Of a stretch of 64,000 nucleotides of DNA, positions 44,042-52,768 are shown piece by piece. This DNA is from CAZQSL01 sp964595945 (GTDB lineage: Bacteria > UBP15 > UBA6099 > JAJRTR01). The notes below the pieces were generated by a model. The model did not search any database. It was given only the letters and a program-made list of their open reading frames with translations, and had not been told where the DNA came from. The stretch spans positions 1 to 64,000 of the forward strand of contig CAZQSL010000002.1 in NCBI GenBank assembly GCA_964595945.1, given 5' to 3'. The translations under genes were made by a program, and so were the position numbers. The stretch's first letter is position 1; the number at the start of each line of letters is the position of its first letter.

Positions 44042-45502
44042 CTACCGGCTTGTTCGTCTCTGTCTCCAGTTGTCATAACAGATGACCCAGGGCAGAAGGA
44101 TAATGAGGACAAAGGGGCTCTGGATAAAGAAAGCGGCAGGCCGGGTATATCTTTCGATGGTAGCCTCCACAAGAGAAACCGCGAGAAGGCTGCTGCACAG
44201 AAAAACTGTCGAAAAAACCAGCATGAACAATATCATCTTCGACAATTCCGCTCGCACGGTTATCTTGTGTTTGAATGTAACAATCAGGACAAGTCCGCAC
44301 AAGCCCAGCATGAGCATCAATTTCACGGAAAAACGTTCGCCGACAGCGACCCCGAGCTGATCTTTTATCCCACAGAAGAAATTGTCTTCGACAATGCCCA
44401 GATAGTCTCTCATCTTGACGGCGATGACTTCCCTGGAAAAAGCCGCCTGGAAGCGGTCCCATTCGATATCGTCGATGTGCTTCGGGTCGTCATCGGGAAA
44501 AATCCTGTCCTTCCATTCGGAAAAATCCCTGTCTTCGTAATGGAACGAGTACTGAAGCGCGAGAGGGACGATACGGTGAGCGGTTGGATTGAAGTTATTG
44601 GTGAACGCGGCATAGTAGTTCGCGCCCGGCTTGTATTCCTGAAAACCGTTGTCGGTTTTCAGGGCAATTCTTGCGATGGAAATGTTTTTTGCGAAAGTGC
44701 GGTATTCTGGAGACAGCTTGTCAACCATGTCGATCGTGGCAAGCTGTCCCGCGATGCCTATAAGGTTTTTTCCCGAGAAAGATACAATCCCGAAATGCCC
44801 GACCATCATCAGCCTGAGGCTGCACCACAGCAGCAGAGGGATCATTATGGCAGTCAGACATTTCAGTGACGACAGTATCCGTCTGTTCCATTTGACACGG
44901 GCATCGCTGTCGGTGAATCCCTGAAGCAGGAGTGTCAAAAAGGGATATAAAGGAACCAGAAACAGATATGCCGGTCGTGTGATGATGGTCAAAAAAACGA
45001 TAGCGCCAAGCATGATGGAAAAAAGTATTTTGTCAGGGTTTGAGAGAAAAAGGAAAAAAAGCCCGGCAGAAACAAGTGCAAGTGACAGAGCGGGAGAATC
45101 GGCGAGCATGTGAGAGCAGTAGCCCAATGCAAAGTTGCCATAGATCAGAGGGCTTGCGGCAGCGAGCGACAGCAAGCCCGAAAAACCCAGTTTCATAAGA
45201 CAGGCGGCAAATATCATCACGGCTGTCACGTGAAGAAGATACTGCATCGAAGGCAGTTGTTTCAGTCCGGGATCGATGACCTGAGCGGCTTTGAGCATTA
45301 TCGGATATCCAGGAGTTCTACTACCAGTCAATAAAGCGGTATAATGCTCCTTGCCAGACTTTCCAGTATTGAAATACTGGTGGTATCCACGCGAATCGGG
45401 GTCTTTCCACAAGTCGAAATAAGTGACATTCATAATCGTCAGGAGCACTCCCGCACCCTGTATGGCGATGAGAAGCATTACAACCCGGCAATTCATTTTC
45501 AT
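44042..45502 (-). CDS. Polytopic membrane protein, GT-C-like (paralogue 1)
   Basis: The 486-residue product shares its layout with the following gene: MKMNCRVVMLLIAIQGAGVL, LWKDPDSRGYHQYFNTGKSG, GSRTPGYPIMLKAAQVIDPG, then LRLMMVGHFGIVSFSGKNLI and a hydrophilic stretch with IEWDRFQAAFSREVIAVKMR. The pairs VSFSGKNLIGIAGQL/VSFSGSNIIGISGQL and DMVDKLSPEYRTFA/DMVERLSPEYRQFA prove common descent. It probably transfers a sugar from a polyprenyl carrier on the outer face of the inner membrane. It starts at ATG 45502 with GGGAG 11 bases upstream, and is divergent from the methyltransferase gene. Confidence 0.68.
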   Translation of the reverse strand: MKMNCRVVMLLIAIQGAGVLLTIMNVTYFDLWKDPDSRGYHQYFNTGKSGKEHYTALLTGSRTPGYPIMLKAAQVIDPGLKQLPSMQYLLHVTAVMIFAACLMKLGFSGLLSLAAASPLIYGNFALGYCSHMLADSPALSLALVSAGLFFLFLSNPDKILFSIMLGAIVFLTIITRPAYLFLVPLYPFLTLLLQGFTDSDARVKWNRRILSSLKCLTAIMIPLLLWCSLRLMMVGHFGIVSFSGKNLIGIAGQLATIDMVDKLSPEYRTFAKNISIARIALKTDNGFQEYKPGANYYAAFTNNFNPTAHRIVPLALQYSFHYEDRDFSEWKDRIFPDDDPKHIDDIEWDRFQAAFSREVIAVKMRDYLGIVEDNFFCGIKDQLGVAVGERFSVKLMLMLGLCGLVLIVTFKHKITVRAELSKMILFMLVFSTVFLCSSLLAVSLVEATIERYTRPAAFFIQSPFVLIILLPWVICYDNWRQRRTSR

Positions 45503-45608
45503 ATCGAGCAAAACTCCCATGCAAGTGTATACAAGTCAAATTGACGCAAGACGAAACGTGTCATCGGATTATGTCGAAGGACCGGCAGAACCGCGTTTCA
45601 CAGTCATT

Positions 45609-45636
45609 TTGATTATCAGCGCTTTTATGATACTAT
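45609..45636 (+). promoter_or_regulatory. Promoter of the methyltransferase-to-SGNH gene run
   Basis: TTGATT (45609-45614), a 16-base spacer and TACTAT (45631-45636) lie 103 bases before the ATG at 45740. Confidence 0.35.
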
Positions 45637-45739
45637 ATGAAGGATGTTTTTGAGTATTCTTTCAGACATTTTTTTGTATTGGCATGCTGTTTTGCCTTGT
45701 CCGGCAAAACGCGGACGAGGCAAATGGTGATGGGGAAAG

Positions 45740-46468
45740 ATGAGTGAAAAAGACAGGATTGCCGTTGTGAGCGGCACATCCACGATGACATCTTCGATAG
45801 AGAAGGCCGACAACTACACACGTTGGGTGCTGTCGGTTTTCAGAAAGCATATACGTGGCTCTATGCTTGAAGTGGGAGCCGGATATGCCAATTATGGGCG
45901 CCACATCGCAGGTGTAAACAGGCTTGTTTCGATAGATGTCGACCAGAAGATCATAGACATGGCGCGCAGCCGCGATCCTGAGGGCAACTATCTCGTCGCG
46001 GATCTTGCCGCACCGGATTTTGCCTCTATGATGAGCGGTGAACTTTTTGACACGGTAATGTGTTTCAATGTGCTCGAACACATCGGGAATGATGCCGCTG
46101 CACTGAAAAACATCGAGTCGGTACTGCGCGAGGGAGGCCGTGTCCTTCTGTTCCTGCCGGCATTCGACGCATTGTACAACGACCTCGACAGACTTGCCGG
46201 ACATTACAGGCGATATACGATGAAAACCGCCCGGGCCCTGTTTGACGGCACCGGACTGGCTATCCTGGAACAGGCGTATTTCAATCCCGTAGGCGGCCTG
46301 GGCTGGTGGGTCAACAGATACAGGCGGCATGACGATATCGATTCGCGGGAAGTCAACGCACAGGTGGTGTTTTTCGACAGGTATGTGCTGCCGTTTTCGC
46401 GTGCGCTCAATCCTGTCACCCGGGGATTTTTCGGGCAGTCACTAATCATGGTGGGGGAAAAACGATGA
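45740..46468 (+). CDS. Class I SAM-dependent methyltransferase
   Basis: The 242-residue enzyme has a Rossmann methyltransferase core: MLEVGAGYANYGRHIAGVNR (motif I), VSIDVDQKIIDMA, LFDTVMCFNVLEHIGNDAAA and LREGGRVLLFLPA. It is of the UbiE/COQ5-like type without any strong substrate cue. A 4-base ATGA overlap with the glycosyltransferase that follows suggests it modifies a sugar or lipid intermediate in the same pathway. This pairing of a methyltransferase and a polyprenol-type GT2 is common in surface-glycan clusters. GGGGAAAG precedes the ATG. Confidence 0.85.
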   Translation: MSEKDRIAVVSGTSTMTSSIEKADNYTRWVLSVFRKHIRGSMLEVGAGYANYGRHIAGVNRLVSIDVDQKIIDMARSRDPEGNYLVADLAAPDFASMMSGELFDTVMCFNVLEHIGNDAAALKNIESVLREGGRVLLFLPAFDALYNDLDRLAGHYRRYTMKTARALFDGTGLAILEQAYFNPVGGLGWWVNRYRRHDDIDSREVNAQVVFFDRYVLPFSRALNPVTRGFFGQSLIMVGEKR

Positions 46469-47310
46469 TCTCAGTGGTCATTCCAGCATACAACGAAGAG
46501 GATGCCATAGCGCCAACGATAGAGCGAATCCGTAGCAATATTGCCGCGATAAAAGGCAGTGAGATAATAATAGTCGATGACGGATCAACTGACTCGACAG
46601 CGAAAATCGCGAGTGAATGCGGGGCTATCGTAGTGCGCCATCCGCACAACGCGGGCTATGGCCGTTCACTCAAGGACGGTATCTTCGCCGCCACCAACGA
46701 CACGGTCGTCATCCTTGACGCTGACGGCACATACAGAGCCGAAGACCTGCATCTGCTGCTTGACGAATACGATAAAGGATTCGATCTGATAGTCGGACGC
46801 CGCACGGGCAGGCACTACAATGAGACATGGTACAAGTCGCCCTTGCGGCAGCTTCTCAAGGCGCTCGTGGAATTTACCGTCGGCGCTCATGTGCCGGACA
46901 TAAATTCGGGCTACAGGGTTTTCTCAAAAAAAACGATTATGCCATATTTCAAATATCTGTGCGATTCGTTCAGTTTCACGACTTCCATGACACTCTCGTA
47001 TATGCTTGACGGCAAGTATGTGAGCTATGTGGATATTGCCTATGAAAAACGCATCGGGAAGTCCAAGGTCAGACTTGTCAGAGACAGTCTCCGCACTCTC
47101 CAGTATATCGTGCAGGCGATTGTCCACTTCAATCCGCTCAAACTGTTTCTGGTCCTGTGCGCTCCGCCGGTGGTGATGTGCATAGCCTTTGCGGCCGCTG
47201 CTTTTTTTGTGAAATCTGAAATCTGCATGCTTGTTTCAGCCATGTCGGCGCTTACGTCCTTCACATTGTTCGGCATTGGGATGCACGCGACCTTGGAACA
47301 AAAGAAATGA
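46465..47310 (+). CDS. Glycosyltransferase family 2 with C-terminal membrane hairpin
   Basis: The 281-residue product has ISVVIPAYNEEDAIAPTIER, IIVDDGSTDSTAKIA and the metal site ILDADGTYRAEDLH. It also has GYGRSLKDGIFAA and the SGYRVFSKKTIMPYFKY acceptor region of DPM/GtrB-type enzymes. Two C-terminal TM segments (FLVLCAPPVVMCIAFAAAAF and CMLVSAMSALTSFTLFG) place it at the inner membrane, where it probably puts a sugar on polyprenyl phosphate. That lipid sugar could feed the GT-C-like proteins encoded next door. It shares an ATGA overlap with the methyltransferase gene. Confidence 0.88.
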   Translation: MISVVIPAYNEEDAIAPTIERIRSNIAAIKGSEIIIVDDGSTDSTAKIASECGAIVVRHPHNAGYGRSLKDGIFAATNDTVVILDADGTYRAEDLHLLLDEYDKGFDLIVGRRTGRHYNETWYKSPLRQLLKALVEFTVGAHVPDINSGYRVFSKKTIMPYFKYLCDSFSFTTSMTLSYMLDGKYVSYVDIAYEKRIGKSKVRLVRDSLRTLQYIVQAIVHFNPLKLFLVLCAPPVVMCIAFAAAAFFVKSEICMLVSAMSALTSFTLFGIGMHATLEQKK

Positions 47311-47386
47311 GACGCGGCGAGTGAAATGAATATGATGGCGGCAGTTTTTCTGTCTCCATATCCAATGCGCCGCAGAAACGATCGAG

Positions 47387-48787
47387 ATGACATTCGATAC
47401 AATAGAATTCGTTGCATTTTTTGCCGGGGTATTCCTGCTCTATCATTTTCTCGGGCGAAGCTACAAGGCACAGAACGTGCTGATAGTGGCCACCAGCATG
47501 GTGTTTTATGGCTGGTGGAGCCGCGAGTACCTGCTGCTGATGATAGGGTCGGTTTCGATTAACTACATTGCCGCCATATTCATTGCCGGGACAGACAGCC
47601 TGAAGAAAAAACGCCTATGGCTTACCGTGGGGGTCATTGCCGATCTGCTGATTCTGTGCACATTCAAATATGCCGGTTTTTTCATCGACAACATAGTGTT
47701 TCTGCTGCATCACGCCGGCATTCCCAATGTCGCCCCGACACTGAAGATCATATTGCCGATCGGCATTTCGTTTTATACTTTTCAGGGCATGGCATACCTC
47801 ATCGACGTATACAGGGGACACATCGAGGCAGAGAGGGACCCGATAGTGTTTCTTGCCTTCAAACTGTATTTCCCACAGTTGATTGCGGGGCCGATCGAAC
47901 GCGCGTGGCACCTCATGCCACAGTTCAAAAAACCGCGAGTCCTCGAAGATGGCGTGATCCGGGAATCCATCTGGCTCATCTGTTACGGGTATTTTCTCAA
48001 GGTAGTCATTTCCGGTCCACTGTCGCAGATCGTCGGCATGTGTTTTTCGGAGACTGCGACAAGCGGGTGGAACACCATCCTGGGCACCATCGCTTTCACG
48101 GTGCAGATATACTGTGATTTCAATGCTTACAGCATAATTGCCCGCGGCGCTTCGGGATTGCTCGGTATCAGGCTCATGTGGAATTTCAACCAGCCATATA
48201 TCGCGTGCAGCATACAGGATTTCTGGCGAAGATGGCACATCAGCCTGAGCACGTGGCTGCGGGACTATTTGTATATTTCTCTCGGAGGCAACAGAAAGGG
48301 CAATATTCGCACTTATGTCAATCTGTTCCTCACCATGCTCATCGGCGGTCTGTGGCACGGGGCAGCGTGGAATTTCATAATATGGGGCGCGTGGCATGGA
48401 GCGGCGCTCGCCGCCGACCGTTACTTCCTCAGGGGCAAACGCGAAAGTGAATACCGATTCAACCTGTTCAAATGGGCATTGACCATGGTCGTTGTCATGT
48501 TGGGCTGGTTTATCTTCAGATGTCATTCTCTCGACATGGCCGGAGCCATGATAAAGGCCCTCGGAGACATGAGCTGGTCGCCTGGCAATTCCATGATACT
48601 TGCAAGAATTGCTGTCCTTGTCACGCCGGTCGCCTTTTTCGAGATACTGCAGGCATACAGAAAATGCGGCTATCTGTTCCCGTTCAGAAGCCGCGCGGCA
48701 TTTGTCCCGATCGCCGCATTGATGGTCGCCTTGACTATTATCATGTTCGGACGGTTCACGTATGAGTTCATCTACTTCCAGTTCTGA
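47387..48787 (+). CDS. MBOAT family O-acyltransferase (AlgI/DltB-like)
   Basis: The 466-residue membrane enzyme has the MBOAT layout: VFYGWWSREYLLLMIGSVSI, GISFYTFQGMAYLIDVYRG, FPQLIAGPIERAWHLMPQF, and the catalytic-His block GLWHGAAWNFIIWGAWHG. Members move acyl groups, usually acetyl, across the inner membrane to sugars such as alginate, peptidoglycan or teichoic acid. Its immediate partner is the SGNH-like gene that overlaps it by 26 bases, the same two-gene arrangement as in alginate O-acetylation (AlgI with AlgJ/X) and DltB/DltD. The target glycan is unknown. The Shine-Dalgarno is weak. Confidence 0.93.
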   Translation: MTFDTIEFVAFFAGVFLLYHFLGRSYKAQNVLIVATSMVFYGWWSREYLLLMIGSVSINYIAAIFIAGTDSLKKKRLWLTVGVIADLLILCTFKYAGFFIDNIVFLLHHAGIPNVAPTLKIILPIGISFYTFQGMAYLIDVYRGHIEAERDPIVFLAFKLYFPQLIAGPIERAWHLMPQFKKPRVLEDGVIRESIWLICYGYFLKVVISGPLSQIVGMCFSETATSGWNTILGTIAFTVQIYCDFNAYSIIARGASGLLGIRLMWNFNQPYIACSIQDFWRRWHISLSTWLRDYLYISLGGNRKGNIRTYVNLFLTMLIGGLWHGAAWNFIIWGAWHGAALAADRYFLRGKRESEYRFNLFKWALTMVVVMLGWFIFRCHSLDMAGAMIKALGDMSWSPGNSMILARIAVLVTPVAFFEILQAYRKCGYLFPFRSRAAFVPIAALMVALTIIMFGRFTYEFIYFQF

Positions 48788-49769
48788 CGGGCATGGCGCT
48801 ATCCCTGACACGCTCGATGGAGCATTGCTGCTGGTGGCAAAAAATGCCGCTTTCATCGCCATCTTAGGGCTGCTGGGCGCATGCGCGCTGCAACTGCTAA
48901 GCTCAAGATTCGCATCTAACGCCATGCCCTATGGGAACGGTGTCGAAGGAAATATCGTACTTCAGCAAATGAAAAGATCGCATGAGTTGCGTGATCTCGA
49001 CATCCTTGTCATCGGGGACTCGTCAGCATTGATGGGGATAGATGCGGTCGAATTCGGTCACAAGACAAATCAGCGGGTCGAATCGCTTGCTACACTCGGT
49101 TGGGTAGGGCCGCTTGGATACGCAAAACTCATCGGCAACTATCTGAAATCCAACGGCAGTATACCCTGCGTCATACTTGCCCTTAACAATGTTTCGCTTC
49201 AGGTCGAAGAAAAAACATACAGGGAGACCGGCTACGAAATGTGGGTTCTCAGGGATGTTGTATCGAAAAAGCCTGACTATTCCCAAGCCAATCTTTTGGA
49301 AATCATCAAATCCGATCCGTTCAACAGGCTGATCGACATGCCGCTCCCCGGTAAATATGGAGAGTATTATGGCTTTGAGAGCAATCTCAGGAAAACTATC
49401 GAAAACGGCAACGGGTCCATGATAGATCCCAATGAAATGCCACCGCTGAAAAATCCCGAACCACTTGTCATTGCCATGACGCCACCATTTGTCTCCAGAC
49501 TGCCTCACCTGAAAAATGCCCTGCATGACAGGCGTATCGGGAAAGTATACATTGCGATAACGCCCACTCCTCATTCGATGGCATCGGCGAAGACAAAGGA
49601 TTCATTTGACAAATCGCTCGTATCGCTTGGGAAACAGCTTGATCTGCCAGAGGATTCGCTGCTTGACACGCCTTACGAACTGCCGGACCGCTACTTCGCG
49701 ACTGGTTCCCATCTCAACAAAACCGGCCGCGCGCATTACACCCGTGCAGTATATCAAGCTCTGAGATAG
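48762..49769 (+). CDS. SGNH-like partner of the MBOAT acyltransferase
   Basis: The 335-residue product has one N-terminal TM (AAFIAILGLLGACALQLL), then a periplasmic domain with the GDS-type motif ILVIGDSSALMGIDAVEFG and the later YFATGSHLNKTGRAHYT. The latter supplies a D/H-like end of an SGNH triad, as in AlgJ, AlgX and DltD. The sequence between is poorly conserved. It probably takes the acyl group delivered by the MBOAT protein and attaches it to the glycan. It overlaps the MBOAT gene by 26 bases. The SGNH assignment is by motif and context, so it is less certain than the partner. Confidence 0.72.
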   Translation: MSSSTSSSDGHGAIPDTLDGALLLVAKNAAFIAILGLLGACALQLLSSRFASNAMPYGNGVEGNIVLQQMKRSHELRDLDILVIGDSSALMGIDAVEFGHKTNQRVESLATLGWVGPLGYAKLIGNYLKSNGSIPCVILALNNVSLQVEEKTYRETGYEMWVLRDVVSKKPDYSQANLLEIIKSDPFNRLIDMPLPGKYGEYYGFESNLRKTIENGNGSMIDPNEMPPLKNPEPLVIAMTPPFVSRLPHLKNALHDRRIGKVYIAITPTPHSMASAKTKDSFDKSLVSLGKQLDLPEDSLLDTPYELPDRYFATGSHLNKTGRAHYTRAVYQALR

Positions 49770-49908
49770 AATATCCTTATCCGCCCACAACAGGAGGATA
49801 TGCTCAATTTCATTGCCGTTTTCCTGAATATATCTGTCCTTCCGAGTAATAACTGATTTGCAAGGGTATTCCGGGTTTGCTCAAGACATGTCGCCACGTG
49901 GAAATAGC

Positions 49909-49938
49909 TTGACATCTTCCTGAAACAGCGGATAAAAT
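49909..49938 (+). promoter_or_regulatory. Promoter of the enolase-superfamily gene
   Basis: TTGACA (49909-49914), an 18-base spacer and TAAAAT (49933-49938) give a good promoter about 116 bases before ATG 50054. The rest of the 284-base gap (49770-50053) shows nothing else I can defend. Confidence 0.5.
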
Positions 49939-50053
49939 GAGCGAACCGGGCACATATTACAGCCACTTTGCGATGCGGACCATGTCGCATGCCAGCATGA
50001 AACGATTTCTGATAAGTTTAATATAAATAAACAAATTGACAAGGAGGAACAAG

Positions 50054-51190
50054 ATGTATATCAAAGACATAGAGTCGTACCTTTGCCATTATCCGTTGCC
50101 GGCGACATTTTATCCGTCCTGGATACCAGATTTTCCGCAGAAGAAAAACACTTGTATCATCGTTATCATTCATACTGATGAAGGTATTTCCGGCATAAGT
50201 GCCGGTGTAGGGCTTTCTGGTGAGGCAAAGGGCATACCCGAACTTATAAAACCCTTTCTGATAGGTCGCGATCCGTTTAAGGTCGAAGATCACGTCCAGA
50301 CTCTGCGAAGCGCGTATATGATGGGCTACAAGACGTTTTTTGTCGAAATGGCACTATGGGATATCATCGGAAAAGCCGCAGGGCTGCCAATACACAAAAT
50401 GTGGGGTGGCGGGCCGGATAAAGTGCTGGCATACGCGAGCACTGGCGAGCTCCACAAGACGCAGCAGCGGGTAGAGGAAGTGCTTGCGTTGCGCGAACAG
50501 GGGTTCAAGGCGGTCAAACTGCGTGTGCGATGGTTCGATCCGAAACGTGATATCGAATACGTGGCGGCAGTGCGCGAAGCGGTCGGCGACACGATGGACA
50601 TAATGGTAGACGCCAATCAGGGGTGGCCGATCTGCGGTACGGGCGACTGGCCGCGCTGGGACCTCAAACGTGCCATGTATACCGCAAGGGCTTATGGCGA
50701 ACTCAATGTAAGATGGCTGGAAGAACCACTCTACAAGCATGATTACGAGGGGTTGGCCGCTCTCAGGCAGTCGACAACCGTGAGGATCGCCGGTGGCGAA
50801 TTCAACACCGATTTGCACGAATTTCGTGACATTGTCAACAGGGGATCGCTCGACATCGTACAGCCTGACATATCACTTTCCGGCGGCATGATGATGGGCA
50901 AAAAAATCGCGTCTTTCGCCGAAGCCGCAAATATGCAGTTTTCACCTCACACATGGACAAACGGCCTCGGCATGGCCGCCGCGCTGCAGGTGGTTGCGTC
51001 GGTGCCGAACTGCCCGATTTGCGAATTTCCGATCGAGCCTCCAGGGTGGATACCAGAAGCGCGTGATTTCATGCTCACGGAGCCGTTTTCTATCGACAAA
51101 AAAGGTTATGTCAAAGTGCCCAAGAAACCTGGGCTTGGAGTCGAGCTGAACATGGACGCAGTGAAAGCTTGTGGAGAAAAGCTGTCGTAA
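50054..51190 (+). CDS. Mandelate racemase/muconate lactonizing-type enolase superfamily enzyme
   Basis: The 378-residue product has the full superfamily layout: an N-terminal capping domain, then a TIM barrel. Visible ligands and bases are the V-K-L-R-V strand (lysine base), VDANQGW (first metal Asp), LEEPLYK (Glu), GGEF (Glu), and the His-Asp dyad of the mandelate racemase subgroup in VQPDISLSGG and SPHTWTNG. Acid-sugar dehydratases and racemases share this pattern, so a sugar-acid dehydratase is a fair guess; the substrate cannot be read. AGGAGG lies six bases before ATG 50054. The gene stands alone, with no sugar-acid kinase or aldolase adjacent. Confidence 0.87.
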   Translation: MYIKDIESYLCHYPLPATFYPSWIPDFPQKKNTCIIVIIHTDEGISGISAGVGLSGEAKGIPELIKPFLIGRDPFKVEDHVQTLRSAYMMGYKTFFVEMALWDIIGKAAGLPIHKMWGGGPDKVLAYASTGELHKTQQRVEEVLALREQGFKAVKLRVRWFDPKRDIEYVAAVREAVGDTMDIMVDANQGWPICGTGDWPRWDLKRAMYTARAYGELNVRWLEEPLYKHDYEGLAALRQSTTVRIAGGEFNTDLHEFRDIVNRGSLDIVQPDISLSGGMMMGKKIASFAEAANMQFSPHTWTNGLGMAAALQVVASVPNCPICEFPIEPPGWIPEARDFMLTEPFSIDKKGYVKVPKKPGLGVELNMDAVKACGEKLS

Positions 51191-51201
51191 CGGGTGCGGG
51201 T

Positions 51202-51819
51202 TTACTTGAGAAGTTGGGCGGATGTGATTGGGATGACGCCACGTGATGTCATTTCCCCGATGGCTTTCTGGGCATCGCCTGGATTGAGCTCGACGCCGCT
51301 GCATGCGTCGGTGACGAGATGCGTTATGTATCCGAGCTCGACTGCGTCAAGTGCGGTAGCCTTGACGCAGTAGTCTGTGGCGAGCCCGCAGATGAAAAGT
51401 TGTTTGACTTTCAGTGATTTCAGGACTTTGTCGAGCGCCGTGTCGGTGATGTGATCGTTGTCGAAGAATGCGCTGTAGCTGTCGACTTCCGGGGTTGTGC
51501 CTTTGTAGATGACTTCGTAGAGGTTGGCCGTGTCGAGAGTGGGGTGGAAATCGGCGCCATCGGTGTGGCGGACGCAGTGATCGGGCCAGAGTGTTTGCGG
51601 GTTGCCGTTGAGGTCGATGATGTCTCCGGGGATTTTTCCTTCGTGGCTGGATGCGAATGAGGCATGGCCGGCGGGGTGGTAATCTTTTGTGGCGATGACT
51701 GTGTCGAATTTCGCTGACAGTGTGTTGATGACGGGTATGATGGCTTCGGCATCGGGGACTGCGAGCGCGCCGCCGGTGCAGAAATCGTTTTGGATGTCGA
51801 CGATGATGAGTGCTTTCAT
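51202..51819 (-). CDS. pncA: Nicotinamidase
   Basis: The 205-residue product is a PncA-type isochorismatase-fold hydrolase. It has ALIIVDIQNDFCTGGALAVP with the catalytic D8, VIATKDYHPAGHASFA with the lysine and metal His, LWPDHCVRHTDGADFHP, and the nucleophile in LFICGLATDYCVKATALDAV. It converts nicotinamide to nicotinate for NAD salvage. The start at 51819 has AAAGGA ten bases upstream. The open frame continues upstream to 52299, but that part is antisense-like, Pro/His/Arg-rich and lies over another gene. Confidence 0.95.
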   Translation of the reverse strand: MKALIIVDIQNDFCTGGALAVPDAEAIIPVINTLSAKFDTVIATKDYHPAGHASFASSHEGKIPGDIIDLNGNPQTLWPDHCVRHTDGADFHPTLDTANLYEVIYKGTTPEVDSYSAFFDNDHITDTALDKVLKSLKVKQLFICGLATDYCVKATALDAVELGYITHLVTDACSGVELNPGDAQKAIGEMTSRGVIPITSAQLLK

Positions 51820-51914
51820 GGTTTGTGAGTCCTTTTCGGATGGTGGTGTTGGGGGATATCTATGTGGTACCGTTTCCCGGTCATGCAGGGCATGTATTGG
51901 CGATGAGTGATGGA

Positions 51915-52736
51915 TCATGGGTGCAGTGTGGCAGTGGATGGGGGGGCGGAGGATGATTGTTTGTGGCGAATGCGCAGCCGTGGAGGTATTGGTGGTGCGG
52001 TGGCGCCTGAGGGGGAAGAGTATGTGGGCATGTATTCGGAGCGGATGCGGAACATGGAACTGAAGAGACTGTCGACGGCGTTTGGGTTTTCGAGTTCGAG
52101 GGATTCGAGGAGGTTGCGGACGGCGATGCGTTTGGATCTTGTGGACATGGGGCAGGGGGGCTGAAGGTCGGGGATGGCGGATTCGGCGGCGAGCGTTTTG
52201 AGGATTTTGCCGCGAATGTAGTAGAATGGGCGGATGATGGTGAATCGGCCTTTGAAGAGCGGCTGTACGGGGATGGTGGTGGAGATTTCGCGGTTCCATG
52301 TCATGGAAAGCAGGAGTGATTCGACGGCGTCGTCGCGGTGATGTCCCATGGCGACTTTGTTACAGTTGTTGGCGTCGGCGAATTCGAGGATCGCTTTTTT
52401 TCGCATGCGTGAGCAGATGAAGCAGGGGCTTTTTTTCTGGCCGAAGGCTGACTTGTGGATGGGGGACTCGATGATGGACAGGTCGATGCCGGCTTTGTGT
52501 GTCCACTCGATGAGCGCGGGGGTATCTGAGCCGGGGAAAGCGCCGTCGATGTGGACGGGGAATACTGTGTAGTCGCTGGTGACGTGGATGAGGGAGCCAT
52601 CGAGCAGCAGTGAAAGCAGGATGCTGTCAGCGCCTCCCGAGACAGCTACGGCGATGCGGTCGCCTGGGGCGATCATGTCGAAGTCCATGATCGCCATTTC
52701 CATCCATTTTCTGATGTGTCTCTCAAGCTCGGTCAT
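51915..52736 (-). CDS. TtcA-like tRNA thiolation ATPase (PP-loop)
   Basis: The 273-residue product has the TtcA layout. The PP-loop is AVAVSGGADSILLSLLL, with SGGADS in place of the usual SGGKDS. The cysteine pair is C-F-I-C-S-R-M-R-K. NKVAMGHHRDDAVESLLLSM follows, then the third Cys in LQPPCPMSTRSKRIAVRNLL. TtcA makes 2-thiocytidine at tRNA position 32 using an iron-sulfur cluster held by those three cysteines. A relative with another substrate is possible. The tail after residue about 245 is Pro/Ser-rich. The start ATG 52736 lies 32 bases after the upstream stop and has no clear Shine-Dalgarno. Confidence 0.77.
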   Translation of the reverse strand: MTELERHIRKWMEMAIMDFDMIAPGDRIAVAVSGGADSILLSLLLDGSLIHVTSDYTVFPVHIDGAFPGSDTPALIEWTHKAGIDLSIIESPIHKSAFGQKKSPCFICSRMRKKAILEFADANNCNKVAMGHHRDDAVESLLLSMTWNREISTTIPVQPLFKGRFTIIRPFYYIRGKILKTLAAESAIPDLQPPCPMSTRSKRIAVRNLLESLELENPNAVDSLFSSMFRIRSEYMPTYSSPSGATAPPIPPRLRIRHKQSSSAPPSTATLHP

Positions 52737-52768
52737 GTGAATGAGGATAGGGCAGAATGCTGTGAAAT

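Noticed and set aside
47615..48925. 436-residue frame antisense to the MBOAT gene
   Set aside because: The MBOAT frame has conserved motifs. The antisense frame has no recognisable domain and an unlikely His/Arg/Glu mix.
51820..52299. N-terminal extension of pncA
   Set aside because: The extra 160 residues are His/Pro/Arg-rich, not conserved, and lie over the TtcA-like gene.
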